A stretch of 64,000 nt of DNA from Phymorhynchus buccinoides (taxonomy: Eukaryota; Mollusca; Gastropoda; Neogastropoda; Raphitomidae): contig CM065703.1 of assembly GCA_017654935.2 (NCBI GenBank), forward strand, positions 46,023,886-46,087,885. The letters are read 5' to 3'. The position numbers and the translations under genes were made by a program. The notes beneath the pieces were generated by a model that made no database searches, was not told where the DNA came from, and was given only the letters and a program-made list of their open reading frames with translations. Below are positions 32,470 through 46,525 of this stretch, in pieces (the first letter of the stretch is position 1; every line of letters begins with the position of its first letter).

Positions 32470-35400
32470 AAACAGAAATAGACATTTTTATAAACTTTCA
32501 GTGACCGCGTTTACTGGTAATTCACTAATATCATAAAATACTGCTGCCCCCCAATACTGAAAATCTTTGACCTGTCAGTCACAGGGAATGATAAATTTTT
32601 GCTAGGACTGATAAAATTGTTTAACAGGGGTTTGAATTGTGGTTTTCCTGGTCTTTGTTTCCGGGATCTGGCTTGACACGGTGATGGGGGGCTTTGTCGT
32701 GATAGGACAGTTTTTTAAAATTCCAGCGCGATCATGCTTTTCGTAAGAGTACAAGACACAGTTTGAACAGAATTTGTGTCATTGCGTATGATTTAAAATA
32801 AACTGAACAACAGAAATAATCAACTACCAACCAGCTGTCAAACCTTATAAAAACATTGGCATTAGCTGTTTGGCCAGAGACAAGAACTATAGCAATATTA
32901 GTTAAAGTATTTAACAATAACAATAAGTGCATCAAATCTTTAAAAATTACATTTGATATACATGTTATTTCATGCTAGTGTCATTGATGTACCGAGGAAT
33001 CAAAAAGTGATAGAACACTGTCTGAGTGATTCAACAGGACAATTGTCCTGGCTATGGCATCTAGTAGAAATCGATAAGGACAATGCATGCCAGTGTTAAA
33101 AAAAGCAATCAGACATTTGTCCTGAAGGGAGAACACAAAGACATTTTCAATTTTACAGGTCATATGCTATGACGGGGGACTCAGGACATCATGGTGGGGG
33201 GTAACATATCAACATGAATGATTAAGTCATCAAAACCCGTCACACTCACAGCTGTGTCAACCGAACATGAAATTTAAAAAATTTGAGAACTTGGGACACT
33301 TGAGACGCTGCGAGGGCCTAGTTTTCCTGTAGACACGACATGACATGATCTGTTAATCATGATGGGGAGATGTAATATCCATCAATTATCCTGCTCAGTC
33401 AGAGTAGATAATCTATAGAAAGAACAAAGCTCAATGAATGCTGCTTCATTTATGAAACTTCTCCCCTCTTCTTCTTCAGTGGTGGTGACCAACTTCATTG
33501 CATAGAACTAGAAATAACTGTAACCAAAGCAAAAGAAAAAAAAGAACCTATGGAAAAAAAAAAAAAAAAAAAAAAAGCCTATCTTTATTCTTAGTGATTG
33601 AATTCTCATTATACTGTTTGGGTTTTGATGTCTATGTTTGTGAAGCTCATATACCTCAGATATTTAAAACAAAAAAAAAAAGTGTGAACCATAGGCTTTT
33701 TCGCAGTATCCGGGCAAGACCAATCCAGCCACTAGCGGTCACCGGGACAAACCCTGACTGGCACAGCCCAGTTATGAGGAAAATGGGTAAGTATTACTAA
33801 AGTAAATTAATGCTTCTTTCTCTTCTTGGTGGTGGCAGCTTCTTTTTATAGAAGTAAATACCTCACAAAAGAGAAACATTTAAATGTATGAAAAATACCT
33901 CTCAACAAAGCTATCTAGACCCACAGAGCCAAAGTCGTCTTCTTCCTTATACTGGACAGGGCCCTCAGGCGTATCATGTCCAACTTTTTTTTATCTACTT
34001 ATGGATCACCACTACAAGTTACATGTATAATATTAATAGTACTTTCCAATGTTTGAAACTAGAGTCTACCTGCATTTATAGCATATTCACAGTATCAGTA
34101 TTTCACAATCTGCCTTTATTGCGCATATGTATGTAACACACAGCAAAATTCACGTTCAATCTCTGACTGAGCAATTCAAGGGATGCTTGTATTCGCTGGA
34201 CAGTCCCTTCGCGTTTTTCTCAACAAAATCATCTCCCTTCCTTTTCCTTTTGGGCAGTCCCCCAACCATATGGGGCTCCAGTGGCTCGAGCGAAGTCTTT
34301 TTTTCCTTTTGGTGAAAACACAGATTTTGTGACTTTGAAGTATTTAAAAAAGACAGATATTCAATTATTTTGTTACATTACTTACAATTAATGCACTCAA
34401 TACAATATTAATATTTATTAGTAAACACCATTTCACTTCAAAATAATCTAACTCTAAGTCTAAGTAGTAACCGCGACTGCACAAGCTCAAAGGCACAACA
34501 AACTGAACAAGATTAGACTAGAGCAGTCACAGCCAGACTATTACGTTCTTCTTCTTTGAAGTTCTCTGAGGTCCAAGGGCAAGGACTGAATCAGTGATGA
34601 GTGACCATCTGGCTCCTAATACTAGTATTAGTAGTAATAGTCCTATTCATACAACCTTTACAAAGTCTTATTTTATATGAACGTTTCAAACACTAACATC
34701 AAAAAAAATGCTCAGCAATAGAGTTGCTAACCTATGAATGTAGTGATTAGTATGAAAAATTACATTTAAGATTTATAGATCAAAATTAAAAGGATTTAGG
34801 CTACTCATTTTACCAATATGATATTATACAATGCAATATCATGAATAATATAACAATTATTATCGATCTATATTACAACATTAGGATATATTCACTGCTG
34901 ATTAAGAACATGAAGGTTAAGCTAAAGTACCAGCTTAGAAGTTTTCTTTCGAAAAACCGGGTCTACTTGATAAACCGACTCTCTTGACTCTTACACAGAC
35001 AATGTGATTTTCCTTCAAGAAATCGACCACTCTTGTTAATACCCGGTTACGTCAGTGATTGTGCATGCACAGCATATCCAAAGCATCCGTTCGGATTGTG
35101 AGTTTCATTTGTAAAACGCCCCACTGCGTGACTAGACACTAGAGGTGGGGAAAAAAACCGGTTTGAACCGAAAAACCGGTCTTGAAATTCCGCGGTTCGA
35201 AACCGGTTGTAACTGCAAACTGAAAGTAAGTTCTCTTAGAATAACGCATTCTTTTCGAAGAACAACAATGATCTCAGCGCAGATTGGGTGTTTGTAAACC
35301 AAGAGTAGCGTTTCTGTTGTGGTGTTGAAGGTGCACGTATGGCCAATGCTTTAGGCTACACCACAGTAACGAACATTTGGAGGCAGTTTCTCCGGAAAAA

Positions 35401-36000
35401 AATCGATGGAGTGATGTAAAAAGTAGCTTTGTGCTTGCAATGTTGGCCCCCAGTGTCCGATCCAATCGGGGTAGTTGAACAACAAACATGACTAATCACC
35501 AAGAGAACTGTTAATGGCACAGCATAAAACAATGTTTTTGAAGTTTATTAATTTCATTTCTATTAAATCTTATGCTAAGAAGAATAAGGCAAATATTTCG
35601 AACAAATTTTTATCTGAACACAATCACACACACACCACACACACACACCACACACACACACAACACACACACACCACTTACACACTATAGCATCTAAAGT
35701 AAATCCATGCCCACTGCCGAAAGGCCGGAGGAGAGCGTAAAACCCTATTATCACACATACTTCATAAAGATGCTTATGAATGTACTTCAGTAGTTACTGT
35801 TCGATGAAAATGAATGTGCTAATGGAAGATATTGTTAAGTAGAATATGTCATTATATTTAAGAATGAGAGAGTAGCAAATGATAACATCTTTTCTCCACC
35901 CAGCCCTAGGATGAGAGAGAGATAGGAGAGAGAGAGAGAGAGAATGTTATTCGTGCGTGAATGTGCGTGTGCAGGAAGAGTTGTGTGCGGTTGTGCGCGT
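32470..36000. other. No gene recognised; AT-rich
   Basis: No domain-bearing frame. A 22-base A-run near 33557-33578, CA-rich microsatellites at 35626-35680 and a short block of AAACCGGTT motifs (35150-35215) are the only regular features. Confidence 0.5.
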
Positions 36001-36500
36001 NNNNNNNNNNNNNNNNNNNNNNNNNNNNNNNNNNNNNNNNNNNNNNNNNNNNNNNNNNNNNNNNNNNNNNNNNNNNNNNNNNNNNNNNNNNNNNNNNNNN
36101 NNNNNNNNNNNNNNNNNNNNNNNNNNNNNNNNNNNNNNNNNNNNNNNNNNNNNNNNNNNNNNNNNNNNNNNNNNNNNNNNNNNNNNNNNNNNNNNNNNNN
36201 NNNNNNNNNNNNNNNNNNNNNNNNNNNNNNNNNNNNNNNNNNNNNNNNNNNNNNNNNNNNNNNNNNNNNNNNNNNNNNNNNNNNNNNNNNNNNNNNNNNN
36301 NNNNNNNNNNNNNNNNNNNNNNNNNNNNNNNNNNNNNNNNNNNNNNNNNNNNNNNNNNNNNNNNNNNNNNNNNNNNNNNNNNNNNNNNNNNNNNNNNNNN
36401 NNNNNNNNNNNNNNNNNNNNNNNNNNNNNNNNNNNNNNNNNNNNNNNNNNNNNNNNNNNNNNNNNNNNNNNNNNNNNNNNNNNNNNNNNNNNNNNNNNNN
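36001..36500. other. Assembly gap (500 N)
   Basis: Exactly 500 N, the size of a conventional placeholder gap. Frames across it are meaningless. The sequence on its left is an AG/GT microsatellite; the tandem array starts ~80 bases to its right. Confidence 0.99.
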
Positions 36501-36581
36501 CAAACTACCTCAAGTACTCTACGTCTTGTAAACTTCAAACGCTTGTAAAGGAGTTAGAAGGGTATCTTTGTTTTGAGATAG

Positions 36582-39500
36582 GATAAAAGCAATATCCCAC
36601 TCCAAAATCCTAATAGCTGATAATATCTTATTTGGCTCTCTTGGAGATTGGTATTATATTATTATCAGTTATTAGGATTTTGGAGTGGGATATTGCTTTT
36701 TATCCTATCTCGAGAGCCTTGCTGTTCATCACACGAGGTCGGAGACACCAGGTCGCCTCTGTTGTCAGGATACTGCATGCCATATAAAATTATTAATTAT
36801 TATTATTATTATTATTATTCCAACACAAAATGATACAAAATGCATGACGTAATTTCTCTACAGTTTCTATGATTTCAAGGTGGGGTATGCGTGTACCAGA
36901 CACTCCAGGTAGCGTGACTGCTAATAGAGTAGAGCAAACACTACCTGGTGTGTCAGGTACCCCACCAATGCGCACACCTGTTGGTACTCTAGACCTTTTT
37001 TTGTATAAAGGGGACATCGAAAAACGTCATCTTTCTGAAAGTAGGCAAGCACTGAAATTACGTCATCACTGACATTTCGTCAGTGGAATATTATAGCAAA
37101 TAAGACAGGTGGTTGCAGTTTGATAAGAACAGTTCATTTTCAGCCCAAGAAACAAGCTGGTACATATAATCTGAGAATGTGTGCAATGATATTTTTAAAA
37201 ACTATGTAGGCCTATCATTTTGGAAATAACACAATTATTATTGGGCAAAAAATTATGAAAGTTACTTACTGTTATAAAAGATCACTCCCCTCTTTTGTTA
37301 TCATAGACTTGCCCAATCTAAATTTGGACCTAACGATTCTTTGCTACTGGTGTGTCGGTTCCATTGCAAAGGCTGTTTTTTTTTTCTACAGTTAAGGCCA
37401 GTACGGTTCATGTTTCTATTAATAATCAGTTTCCTTTCATAACCTTGTGCAAGATCAAAATAGCTCACGACTTTCTAACTTGGAGAACTATATTATGGAT
37501 GAGTGGGATTTGGTTGCTACGGTGAAGTGGTTAGTATTATTTTGGATCTTCATGCATGGCCGTCTCGCTAATTTGTCGCGTGTTTGATTATCAGCTGATT
37601 TTATCTGAAAGAGGTAAAATATCGGTATATAATCGTTATTATGACTTTGCGAAATTGGGATATTGCTTTGCATCCTATCTCTCAAGACCTTGATGTTTAT
37701 CCTATTCGGTCTTCGATCTCATAGGTTAAACACCAAGTCTCTTGAGATAGGAAAAAAGCAATATCCCACTGCAAAGTCATAATAACTGATAATATACCAA
37801 TCTCCAAGAGAGCCAAAGAAGGCTGCTAAGCGTGGGAATATAAAATCATAACTTGACATATCATTTTTGCGTATATTAACCCATAGGCTTAGTCTAAATG
37901 CACGTGAGAAAAAGGTGTAACGATACACCGTTGCCAAGTAACCTGACGTCAAAGTTATTTATCTTTGCATAGCATTGTTATCATTATCATGCATCGAGAT
38001 ACACATTCATGCAACTAACTTCAGTGTTCAAACCACAGACTAGAGTAGTAAAGGGGGCTGCGTATCCCTAAAAATGACGCAAGCATGACGTGATTACTTT
38101 ACAATCTCTACGATTTCAAGGTGGGGTACGTGCGTACCAGACACTCCAAGTAGTGTGACTGCTAATAGAGTAGAGCAAGCACTACCTGGTGTGTCTGGTA
38201 CCCCACCAACGTGCACACCTGTTGGTACTCTAGACCCATTTTTATACATCGAAAAACGTCATCTTTCTGAAAGTATGCAAACACTGAAATTACGTCATCA
38301 CTGACATTTCATCAGTGGAATATTATGGCAAATAGGTGGTTGCAGTTTGATAAGAACAGTTCATTTTCAGCCCAAGAAACAAGCTGGTACATATAATCTG
38401 AGTATGTGTGCAATGATATTTTTTTAAACTATGTAAGCCTATCATTTTGGAAATAACACAATTATTATTGCAAAAAAGTATGAAAGTTACTTACTGTTGT
38501 AAAAGATCACTCCCCTCTTTTGTTATCATAGACTTGCCCAATATAAATTTGGACCTAACGATCTTTGCTACTGGTGTGTCGATTCCATTGTAAAGGCTGT
38601 GGGGTTTTTCTACAGTTAAGGCCAGTACGGTTCATGTTTCTATTAATAATCAGCTCATGATTTTCTAACTTGGAGAACTATGTCGTGGATGAGTGGGATT
38701 TGGTTGCTACGGTGAAGTGGTTAGTATTATTTAGATCTGCATGCATGGCCTCTCGCTTCTTCGTTGCATGTTTGATTATCAGCTGATTTTATCTGAAAGA
38801 GGTAAATATCGGTATATAATCGTTATTATGACTTTGCAATGGGATATTGCTTTTATCCTATCTCTCAAGACCTTGATGTTTATCCTATTTGGTCTTCGAT
38901 CTCATAGGTTAAACACCAAGTCTCTTGAGATAGGATAAAAGCAATATCCCACTGCAAAGTCATAATAACTGATAATATACCAATCTCCAAGAGAGCCAAT
39001 GAAGGCTGCTAAGCGTGGGATATAAAATCATAACTTGACATATCATTTGCGTATATTAACCCATAGGCTTAGTGTAAACGCACGTGAGAAAAAGGTGTAA
39101 GAATACACCGTTGCCAAGTAACCTGACGTCAAAGTTATTTATCTTCGCATAGCATTGTTATCATTATCATGCATCGAGATGCACATGCATGCAACTAACT
39201 TCAGTGTTCCAACCATAGACTAGAGTAGTAAAGGGGGCTGCGTATCCCTAAAAATGACGCAAGCATGACGTGATTTCTCTACAATGTCAAGGTGGGGGTG
39301 CGTACCAGACACTCCAGGTAGTGTGACTGCTAATAGAGTAGAGCAAACACTACCTGGTGTGTCTGGTACCCCACCAACGCGCACACCTGTTCATACTCTA
39401 GACCCATTTTTATATGGGGACATCGAAAAACGTCATCTTTCTGAAAGTATGCAAACACTGAAATTACGTCATCACTGACATGTAGTCAGTGGAAAATTAT

Positions 39501-42500
39501 GGCAAATAGGTGGTTGCAGTTTGATAAGAACAGTTCATTTTCAGCCCAAGAAACAAGCTGGTACATATAATCTGAGAATGTGTGCAATGATATTTAAAAA
39601 AATTATGTAATCCTATTATTTTGGAAATAACCATTATTATTACAAAAAATTATGAAAGTTACTGTTATAAAAAATCACTCCCCTCTTTTGTTATTATAGA
39701 CTTGCCCAATCTAAATTTGGACCTAATGATTTTTGCTACTGGTGTGTCGATTCCATTGTAAAGACTGTTTTTTTTCTCCTACAGTCAAGGCCAGTACGGT
39801 TCATATTTCTATTAATAATCAGTTTCCTTTCATAACCTATCAATTCTGGAAGATCAAAATAGCTCACAACTTTCTAACTTGGAGAACTATATTGTGGATG
39901 AGTGGGATTTTCTTGCTACGGTGAAGTGGTTAGTATTATTTAGATCTGCATGCATGGCGTCTCGCTTCTTCGTTGCATGTTTAATTATTAGCTGATTTTA
40001 TCTGAAAGAGGTAAAATATCGGTATATAATCGTTATTATGACTTTGCAATGGGATATTGCTTTCATCCTATCTCTCGAGACCTTGATGTCTATCCTATTC
40101 GGTCTGCGATCTCATAGGTTAAACACCAAGTTTCTTGAGATAGAAAAAAGCAATATCCCACTGCAAAGTCATAATAACTGATAATATACTGATATCCAAG
40201 AGAGCCAAAGAAGGCTGCTAAGCGTGGAATATAAAATCATAACTTGACATATCATTTGCGTATATTAACCCATAGGCTTAGTGTAAATGCACGTGAGAAA
40301 AAGGTGTAACAATACACGTTGCCAAGAAACCTGACGTCAAAGTTATTTATTTTCGCATAGCATTGTTATCATTATCATGCATAGAGATACACACGCATGC
40401 AACTAACTTCAGTGTTCAAACCATAGACTAGAGTAGTAAAGGGGGCTGCGTATCCCTAAAAATGACGCAAGCATGACGTGATTTCTCTACAATGTCAAGG
40501 TGGGGGTGCGTACCAGACACTCCAGGTAGTGTGACTGCTAATAGAGTAGAGCAAACACTACCTGGTGTGTCGGGTACCCCACCAACGCGCACACCTGTGG
40601 GTACTCTAGACCCATTTTTATATGGGGACATAAAAAAATGTCATCTTTCTGAAAGTATGCAAACACTGAAATTACGTCATCACTGACATGTAGTCAGTGG
40701 AAAATTATGGCAAATAGGTGGTTGCAGTTTGATAAGAACAGTTCATTTTCAGCCCAAGAAACAAGCTGGTACATATAATCTGAGAATGTGTGCAATGATA
40801 TTTAAAAAAATTATGTAATCCTATTATTTTGGAAATAACCATTATTATTACAAAAAATTATGAAAGTTACTGTTATAAAAAATCACTCCCCTCTTTTGTT
40901 ATTATAGACTTGCCCAATCTAAATTTGGACCTAATGATTTTTGCTACTGGTGTGTCGATTCCATTGTAAAGACTGTTTTTTTTCTCCTACAGTCAAGGCC
41001 AGTACGGTTCATATTTCTATTAATAATCAGTTTCCTTTCATAACCTATCAATTCTGGAAGATCTCAAAATAGCTCACAACTTTCTAACTTGGTGAACTAT
41101 ATTGTGGATGAGTGGGATTTGGTTGCTACGGTGAAGTGGTTAGTATTATTTAGATCTTCATGCATGGCGTCTCGCTTCTTCGTTGCATGTTTAATTATTA
41201 GCTGATTTTATCTGAAAGAGGTAAAATATCGGTATATAATCGTTATTATGACTTTGCAATGGGATATTGCTTTCATCCTATCTCTCGAGACCTTGATGTC
41301 TATCCTATTCGGTCTGCGATCTCATAGGTTAAACACCAAGTTTCTTGAGATAGAAAAAAGCAATATCCCACTGCAAAGTCATAATAACTGATAATATACT
41401 GATATCCAAGAGAGCCAAAGAAGGCTGCTAAGCGTGGAATATAAAATCATAACTTGACATATCATTTGCGTATATTAACCCATAGGCTTAGTCTAAATGC
41501 ACGTGAGAAAAAGGTGTAACAATACACGTTGCCAAGAAACCTGACGTCAAAGTTATTTATTTTCGCATAGCATTGTTATCATTATCATGCATAGAGATAC
41601 ACACGCATGCAACTAACTTCAGTGTTCAAACCATAGACTAGAGTAGTAAAGGGGGCTGCGTATCCCTAAAAATGACGCAAGCATGACGTGATTTCTCTAC
41701 AATTTCTACGATTTCAAGGTGGTGTACGTGCGTACCAGACACTCCAGGTAGTGTGACTGCTAATAGAGTAGAGCAAACACTATCTGGTGTGTCGGGTACC
41801 CCACCAATGCGCACACCTGTTGGTACTCTAGACCCATTTTTATATGGGGACATCAAAAAACGTCATCTTTCTGAAAGTATGCAAACACTGAAATTACGTC
41901 ATCACTGACATTTCACACTTGAATTACATCATCACTGACATTTCGTCAGTGGAATATTATGGCAAATAGGTGGTTGCAGTTTGATAATAACAGTTCATTT
42001 TCAGCCCAAGAAACAAGCTGGTACATATAATCTGAGAATGTGTGCAATGGTATTTTTAAAAACTATGTAAGCCTATCATTTTGGAAATAACACAACTATT
42101 ATTGCGAAAAATTATGAACGTTACTTACTGTTATAAAAGATCACTCCCCTCTTTTGTTATCATAGACTTGCCCAATCTAAATTTGGACCTAATGATTTTT
42201 GCTACTGGTGTGTCGATTCCATTGTAAAGACTGTGAGGTTTTTCTACAGTTAAGGCCAGTACGGTTCGTGTTTCTATTAATAATCAGTTTCCTTTCATAA
42301 CCTATCGCTTGTGCAAGATCAAAATAGCTCACGACTTTCTAACTTGGAGAACTATATTGTGGATGAGTGGGATTTGGTTGCTACGGTGAAGTGGTTAGTA
42401 TTATTTAGATCTGCATGCATGGCGTCTCGCTTCTTCGTTGCATGTTTGATTATCAGCTGATTTTATCTGAAAGAGGTAAAATATCGGTATATAATCGTTA

Positions 42501-42640
42501 TTATGACTTTGCAATGGGATATTGCTTTCATCCTATCTCTCGAGACCTTGATGTTTATCCAATTCGGTCTTGGTCTCGAGAGATAGGATGAAAGCAATAT
42601 CCCACTGCAAAGTCATAATAACTGATATTGTTGAGAAGGA
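36582..42640. repeat. Tandem array of five ~1.2 kb units with nested inverted repeats
   Basis: The marker CACTCCAGGTAG occurs at 36901, 38142, 39310, 40518 and 41740, giving spacings of 1241, 1168, 1208 and 1222. The third and fourth units are nearly identical. Each unit contains a ~90-bp inverted repeat centred on GACTGCTAATAGAG (arms GTACCAGACAC-CAGGTAGTGT), and an inverted pair with arms ATGACTTTGCAATGGGATAT continuing TGCTTTTATCCTATCTC. A related stem also lies at 36586-36716. No transposase or RT was seen. Confidence 0.9.
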
Positions 42641-42838
42641 AGAAACGAGAGTTCAAAAAGAAAAAAGCAGTTCTCAATTTTGGATATAAGTTAGAAGTAT
42701 GGGTTGTGGTAACACGGATGGATGTAGAAATAATATTAAAACTGGTGACTGGTTCATTTACTTCATGCAGGGGTGCATGTGGGTCTGCCTGAAGCCTGAA
42801 TTCAGGCAATTTGAAGCAGGTTCAGGCAGTGGTCTGCC

Positions 42839-43154
42839 TCAAGACTCAAGACTACTTTATTATCTCAACAGTGAGAAATTGATTTGTGGCACGATATAAA
42901 CACATATACAATAAGAACATCATAATTAAATACCCAACACATAAAACTTCATAGGACATGTAAAAAGAAACCACGATTATTCATATAATGCACCTGCACA
43001 TACAAAAAGGATTAGGATAAAGTAAGACGAACACATGAAATAGAATGCAATAGGTCGATATAACCAAATCACAGTTTAAAAACAACAGAGAAGTGGATGC
43101 GTAAGCGCGCATACACGCACTCACAGAGAGAGAGAGAGGGGGGAGCGGAGAGAA

Positions 43155-43234
<80 letters not shown>

Positions 43235-43563
43235 CATACAAAGACAAGAAAAAGACAAAATTTAGGTATAAGTGAGATGAACATATTATGAATTATAATG
43301 CGTTAATACATAAAAATATAAATAATTAAACAATGCATCACATTAGGAAGTACATAGACAAGATAAGACAGTAAATTTGTAGATTTATGCAAAATACTTA
43401 TACAAACAGTGCATTAAAATTCATCCCATACACATGGCATAACATGCATTTTCCAATTATAAACAAAAATCAATATTAAAACTGCCAATAATGGAACATG
43501 CGCAAACACCCATCCCTCCATCACCCCGCCCAGTATACACACTCACCAGAGAGACAGGGGAGA

Positions 43564-43624
<61 letters not shown>

Positions 43625-44760
43625 ACATTTTCCATACCATTCACCTCAATCGCTAAGCACACACATTTGACATTCGCTCAGAATCACATTCATTTGTTCA
43701 ACAGGGATATGGATGCTGGGATAAAACTATTTCTTGTCCGTAGAGTCTTGCATTTGGGCATGCGGTAGCGTCTTCCAGAGGGTAAAAGCTCGTAGAATTG
43801 ACTAGGATCGTAGCTGCTGTCGATGGTAATCACTCACGCTTTCCCTTTTACACGTCGCTCATACAGCACACTCATATTTTCACACCAAGAAAGCTTGTAG
43901 CTTACTCTTTTATCGTCATTAAAGATCATTTTGACTTGACTTGACTTGACACCATGCTGCAAAAGAAGAAACTTGATCAAAATATACAGAGTCAGAGTTT
44001 TTAAGTCTTGGAGAGCAGAATCATCAGAGTATTTCACAAGTGGGGTGGAGTCAGTGCCAGTACAGTCATTAGTGTAGAGACTGAAGAGGACAGGTGAGAG
44101 TACAGTGCCTTGAGGAGAGCCGATAGAAGTGTGCTTTAAGGACGAGATAGCTTTCTGAAAGCGGACAGACTGAGATCTATTGACGAGAAAACTGATTATC
44201 CATTTAACAAAGCGAGGACAGACATCGTAGGAAAGGGGTTTAGTGGCCAGTTGATGAGGTTGGATTGTGTTGAAGGCAGATGAGAAATCAGTAAAGAGAA
44301 TCCGTACAAAAGAGCCAGGTTTTTCCAGGTGTGTAAATGTGTTGTGAAGGAGAGTGAGTGTTGTATCGTCTGTATTTCTGTTGGGTTTGTATGCAAACTG
44401 ATTAGGATCAAGGAAAGGGGTAGTCTGTGCTGTGATGTATTTGAGAATGAGTCTTTGAAAGCATTTAATAATGATGGAGGTCAAAGCAACAGGGCAATAG
44501 TCATTCAAGGAAGAGGGCTTAGCTTTCTTTGGGACAGGACAGATGATAGACTTTTTCCAGAGATCAGGAACAGAACAAGCATTCACAGACCATGAAAACA
44601 ACATACTAAAAACATTACATAATTGACTAGCACACGATTTGAAAAGACGCCCGCTGATATTGTCAGGGCCAACAGCTTTTCTGATCTTCAGTTTGTTCAA
44701 CAAACCCTCCACTTCTGCATCCTCAATCACACATTCACTCGCATCGTCCACACGCCTGAA
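42839..44760 (-). pseudogene. Non-LTR retrotransposon (RT core, C-terminus and 3' tail), interrupted
   Basis: The minus frame 44751-43950 encodes RT motifs: KAVGPDNISGRLFKSCASQL, CPVPKKAKPSSLNDYCPVAL, FTDFSSAFNTIQPHQLA, GSPQGTVLSPVLFSLYTND and the catalytic box as YSDDSAL. 43835-43690 encodes the LINE C-terminal signature FYELLPSGRRYRMPKCKT ... NSFIPASISLLNK and a stop. Near 42839-42865 the minus strand ends AATAAAGTAGTCTTGAGTC, a LINE-type tail. A different LINE tail (TTGACTTGAC repeats, plus strand, 43918-43951) splits the frame. Rex/CR1/L2-like by eye; 5' truncated. Confidence 0.8.
43123..43230. repeat. AG microsatellite
   Basis: A nearly pure AG run inside the 3' part of the LINE remnant; a second AG run lies at 43566-43620. 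Confidence 0.95.
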
Positions 44761-45007
44761 GACAGAGCTCTTCTCATGCTAATGTTGCTCTCAATTTGAC
44801 CATTATAGCAAGGGTTATATGATGGGAAGTTCAGGCAACAGCTTTGGTCATCGCATGCACCCATGTCAGGGATCTTCTTCAAAATCAGGAAGGCAATGAT
44901 GAACACATTACTACAGATATTGACTTGATCAAAGAAAATGAGCATGTTTTGAGCAAAGAGATATATATGTAGAAGAAGTAAGTAGAGCAATAACTAAGCT
45001 TAAAAGT

Positions 45008-45287
45008 GGAGCCTGATGGATGAGTTTTTGCAAGAAACACGTCGAGAGCACGAGAAAGACAGCCTTTTCAAGGATCAGAACACTCACGTTGCTCTGGTTT
45101 CCTAGAAATCAAACCGTCAAAACAGTGATTCCTCCTTGGCTAAGATGCCGGAGAGAGAAGCCATTTTGGATGGGGTGGGTGGAGGCCACTCATTGTGGTT
45201 GAAGCTTTTTTCTTCTTTGTAGTGCAGTAAAAAAACAGTTGGAACTATTTCCTTTGAGGTGAGCGAAACTCCTTTAGGTAAAGAATA
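45008..45287 (+). mobile_element. GATGAGTTTTTGCAAG family, copy 3
   Basis: It is collinear with 4275-4543 read on the minus strand, from GATGGATGAGTTTTTGCAAG to GAGCGAAACTCCTTTA. Confidence 0.75.
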
Positions 45288-45356
45288 TACAATTTTTAAA
45301 AAATAAGTAAGAACCTCTCTGGTTTAACTAAGTAGGCTTTCAGTTCGTTTCTCCTT

Positions 45357-46080
45357 TTAGTCCTTTGCCGATCTACGATCGCAAAGGAGTATGTTTTCGT
45401 TCAGGTTTGTTCCTTTTTTTGGTTTTTTTGTTTGTTCTTCTTTTCTGTCTGTCCCAAGGATCTCCCGAACCACTTGACCGAATCGCTTCAAATTGTGTGT
45501 GGTTGTGTGTCCCCATGAGAGGAAGGCATCCGCGCAAAACGTTTTGCCGTCCCTGACCTTGACCTTGGCGTATGACGTTGAAAACCGAAAACCGTTAAGG
45601 GGCCATAACTTCCACACCGCAGGTCCTAGAGTCTTCAAACTTGGCATGGAGGTACTTTCCCTTATGGCCGTTCTGCTGATGGCGTACCAATGAAGGTCAA
45701 GGACAAGGTCAGGGAGATCGGTATGCCTTGAAAGTGGTAGGGGTCTAATAATTGGGATTTTCTGTCCCACGCATATCTCCCGAACCGCTTCACCGAATCG
45801 TTTCCAATTTTGTGTGGTGGCGTGTCACCATGAGAGGAAGGCATCCGCGCATAAATTATTGCCGTTGTGACCTTCACCTTGGTGTATGACCTTGAAAACC
45901 GAAAATATTTAAGGGGCTATAACGTCCACACCGTTGGTCTTAGGAATTTCAAACTTGGCATGTAGGTACTTTGGCTTACGGTTGTTCTGATGATTGCATA
46001 CCGATCAAGGTCACGGTCAAGGTCATGGAGATCGGTAGGCCTTGAAAGTAGTAGGGGTCTAAAAATTGGGTTTTCAGCCA
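45357..46080 (-). mobile_element. AAGGTCA-rich dispersed element, copy 2
   Basis: The minus strand matches the 3' parts of 8832-9843 and 50256-51441. Its end forms a hairpin of TCCTTTGC and GGCAAAGGA around ATCGTAGATC. It contains repeated TGACCTTGACCTTG and two tandem internal blocks beginning ATCTCCCGAACC (read on plus). The 5' head is missing. Confidence 0.75.
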
Positions 46081-46116
46081 CAAAAGTAAAAATATAATAT
46101 TTCACGGACCCGGCGA

Positions 46117-46197
46117 AACCGGTACTCAGCGTTACCGGTACTTGGCGTTACCTGTACTAGGCGTTACCGGTACTAGGCGTTACCAGTACGGGGCGTT
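46117..46197. repeat. Short tandem repeat of GGCGTTACCGGTACTA
   Basis: About five 16-17 base units containing GCGTTACCGGTACT with scattered changes. Confidence 0.8.
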
Positions 46198-46525
46198 GTG
46201 CTAGTATAAATTGAATTGACAAGAATCAGGAAATACATTGTGGAGGAAGGGGGACAAAATCAATCTAAACAAATGCTTTATGAGTATGACATCAACAAAA
46301 CACAAGAAATTACTTTCATCCTCCATCTTCTCTCCCCCCCCCCCCCCCCCCCCCCCCATAAAGTGAACAAAAAAACAACAACAAACAAACAACAACAACA
46401 AAAACCTCATGTTTAAAAACAAGATGTATACAAATTAACCATGTCATGAATAAACATTTTAAAAAAAGAAGTTCAGAAGCTACATAGGAGATTAATAGAC
46501 TATGTGATGTTGTTTATATGTTTGA

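Noticed and set aside
35139..35215. hAT-like end (AGAGGTGGGGAAAAAAACCGG) with AAACCGGTT repeats
   Set aside because: No matching inverted end or target duplication found within the next few hundred bases.
35835..36586. Frames of ~200 codons crossing the gap
   Set aside because: They consist of N-derived unknown residues.
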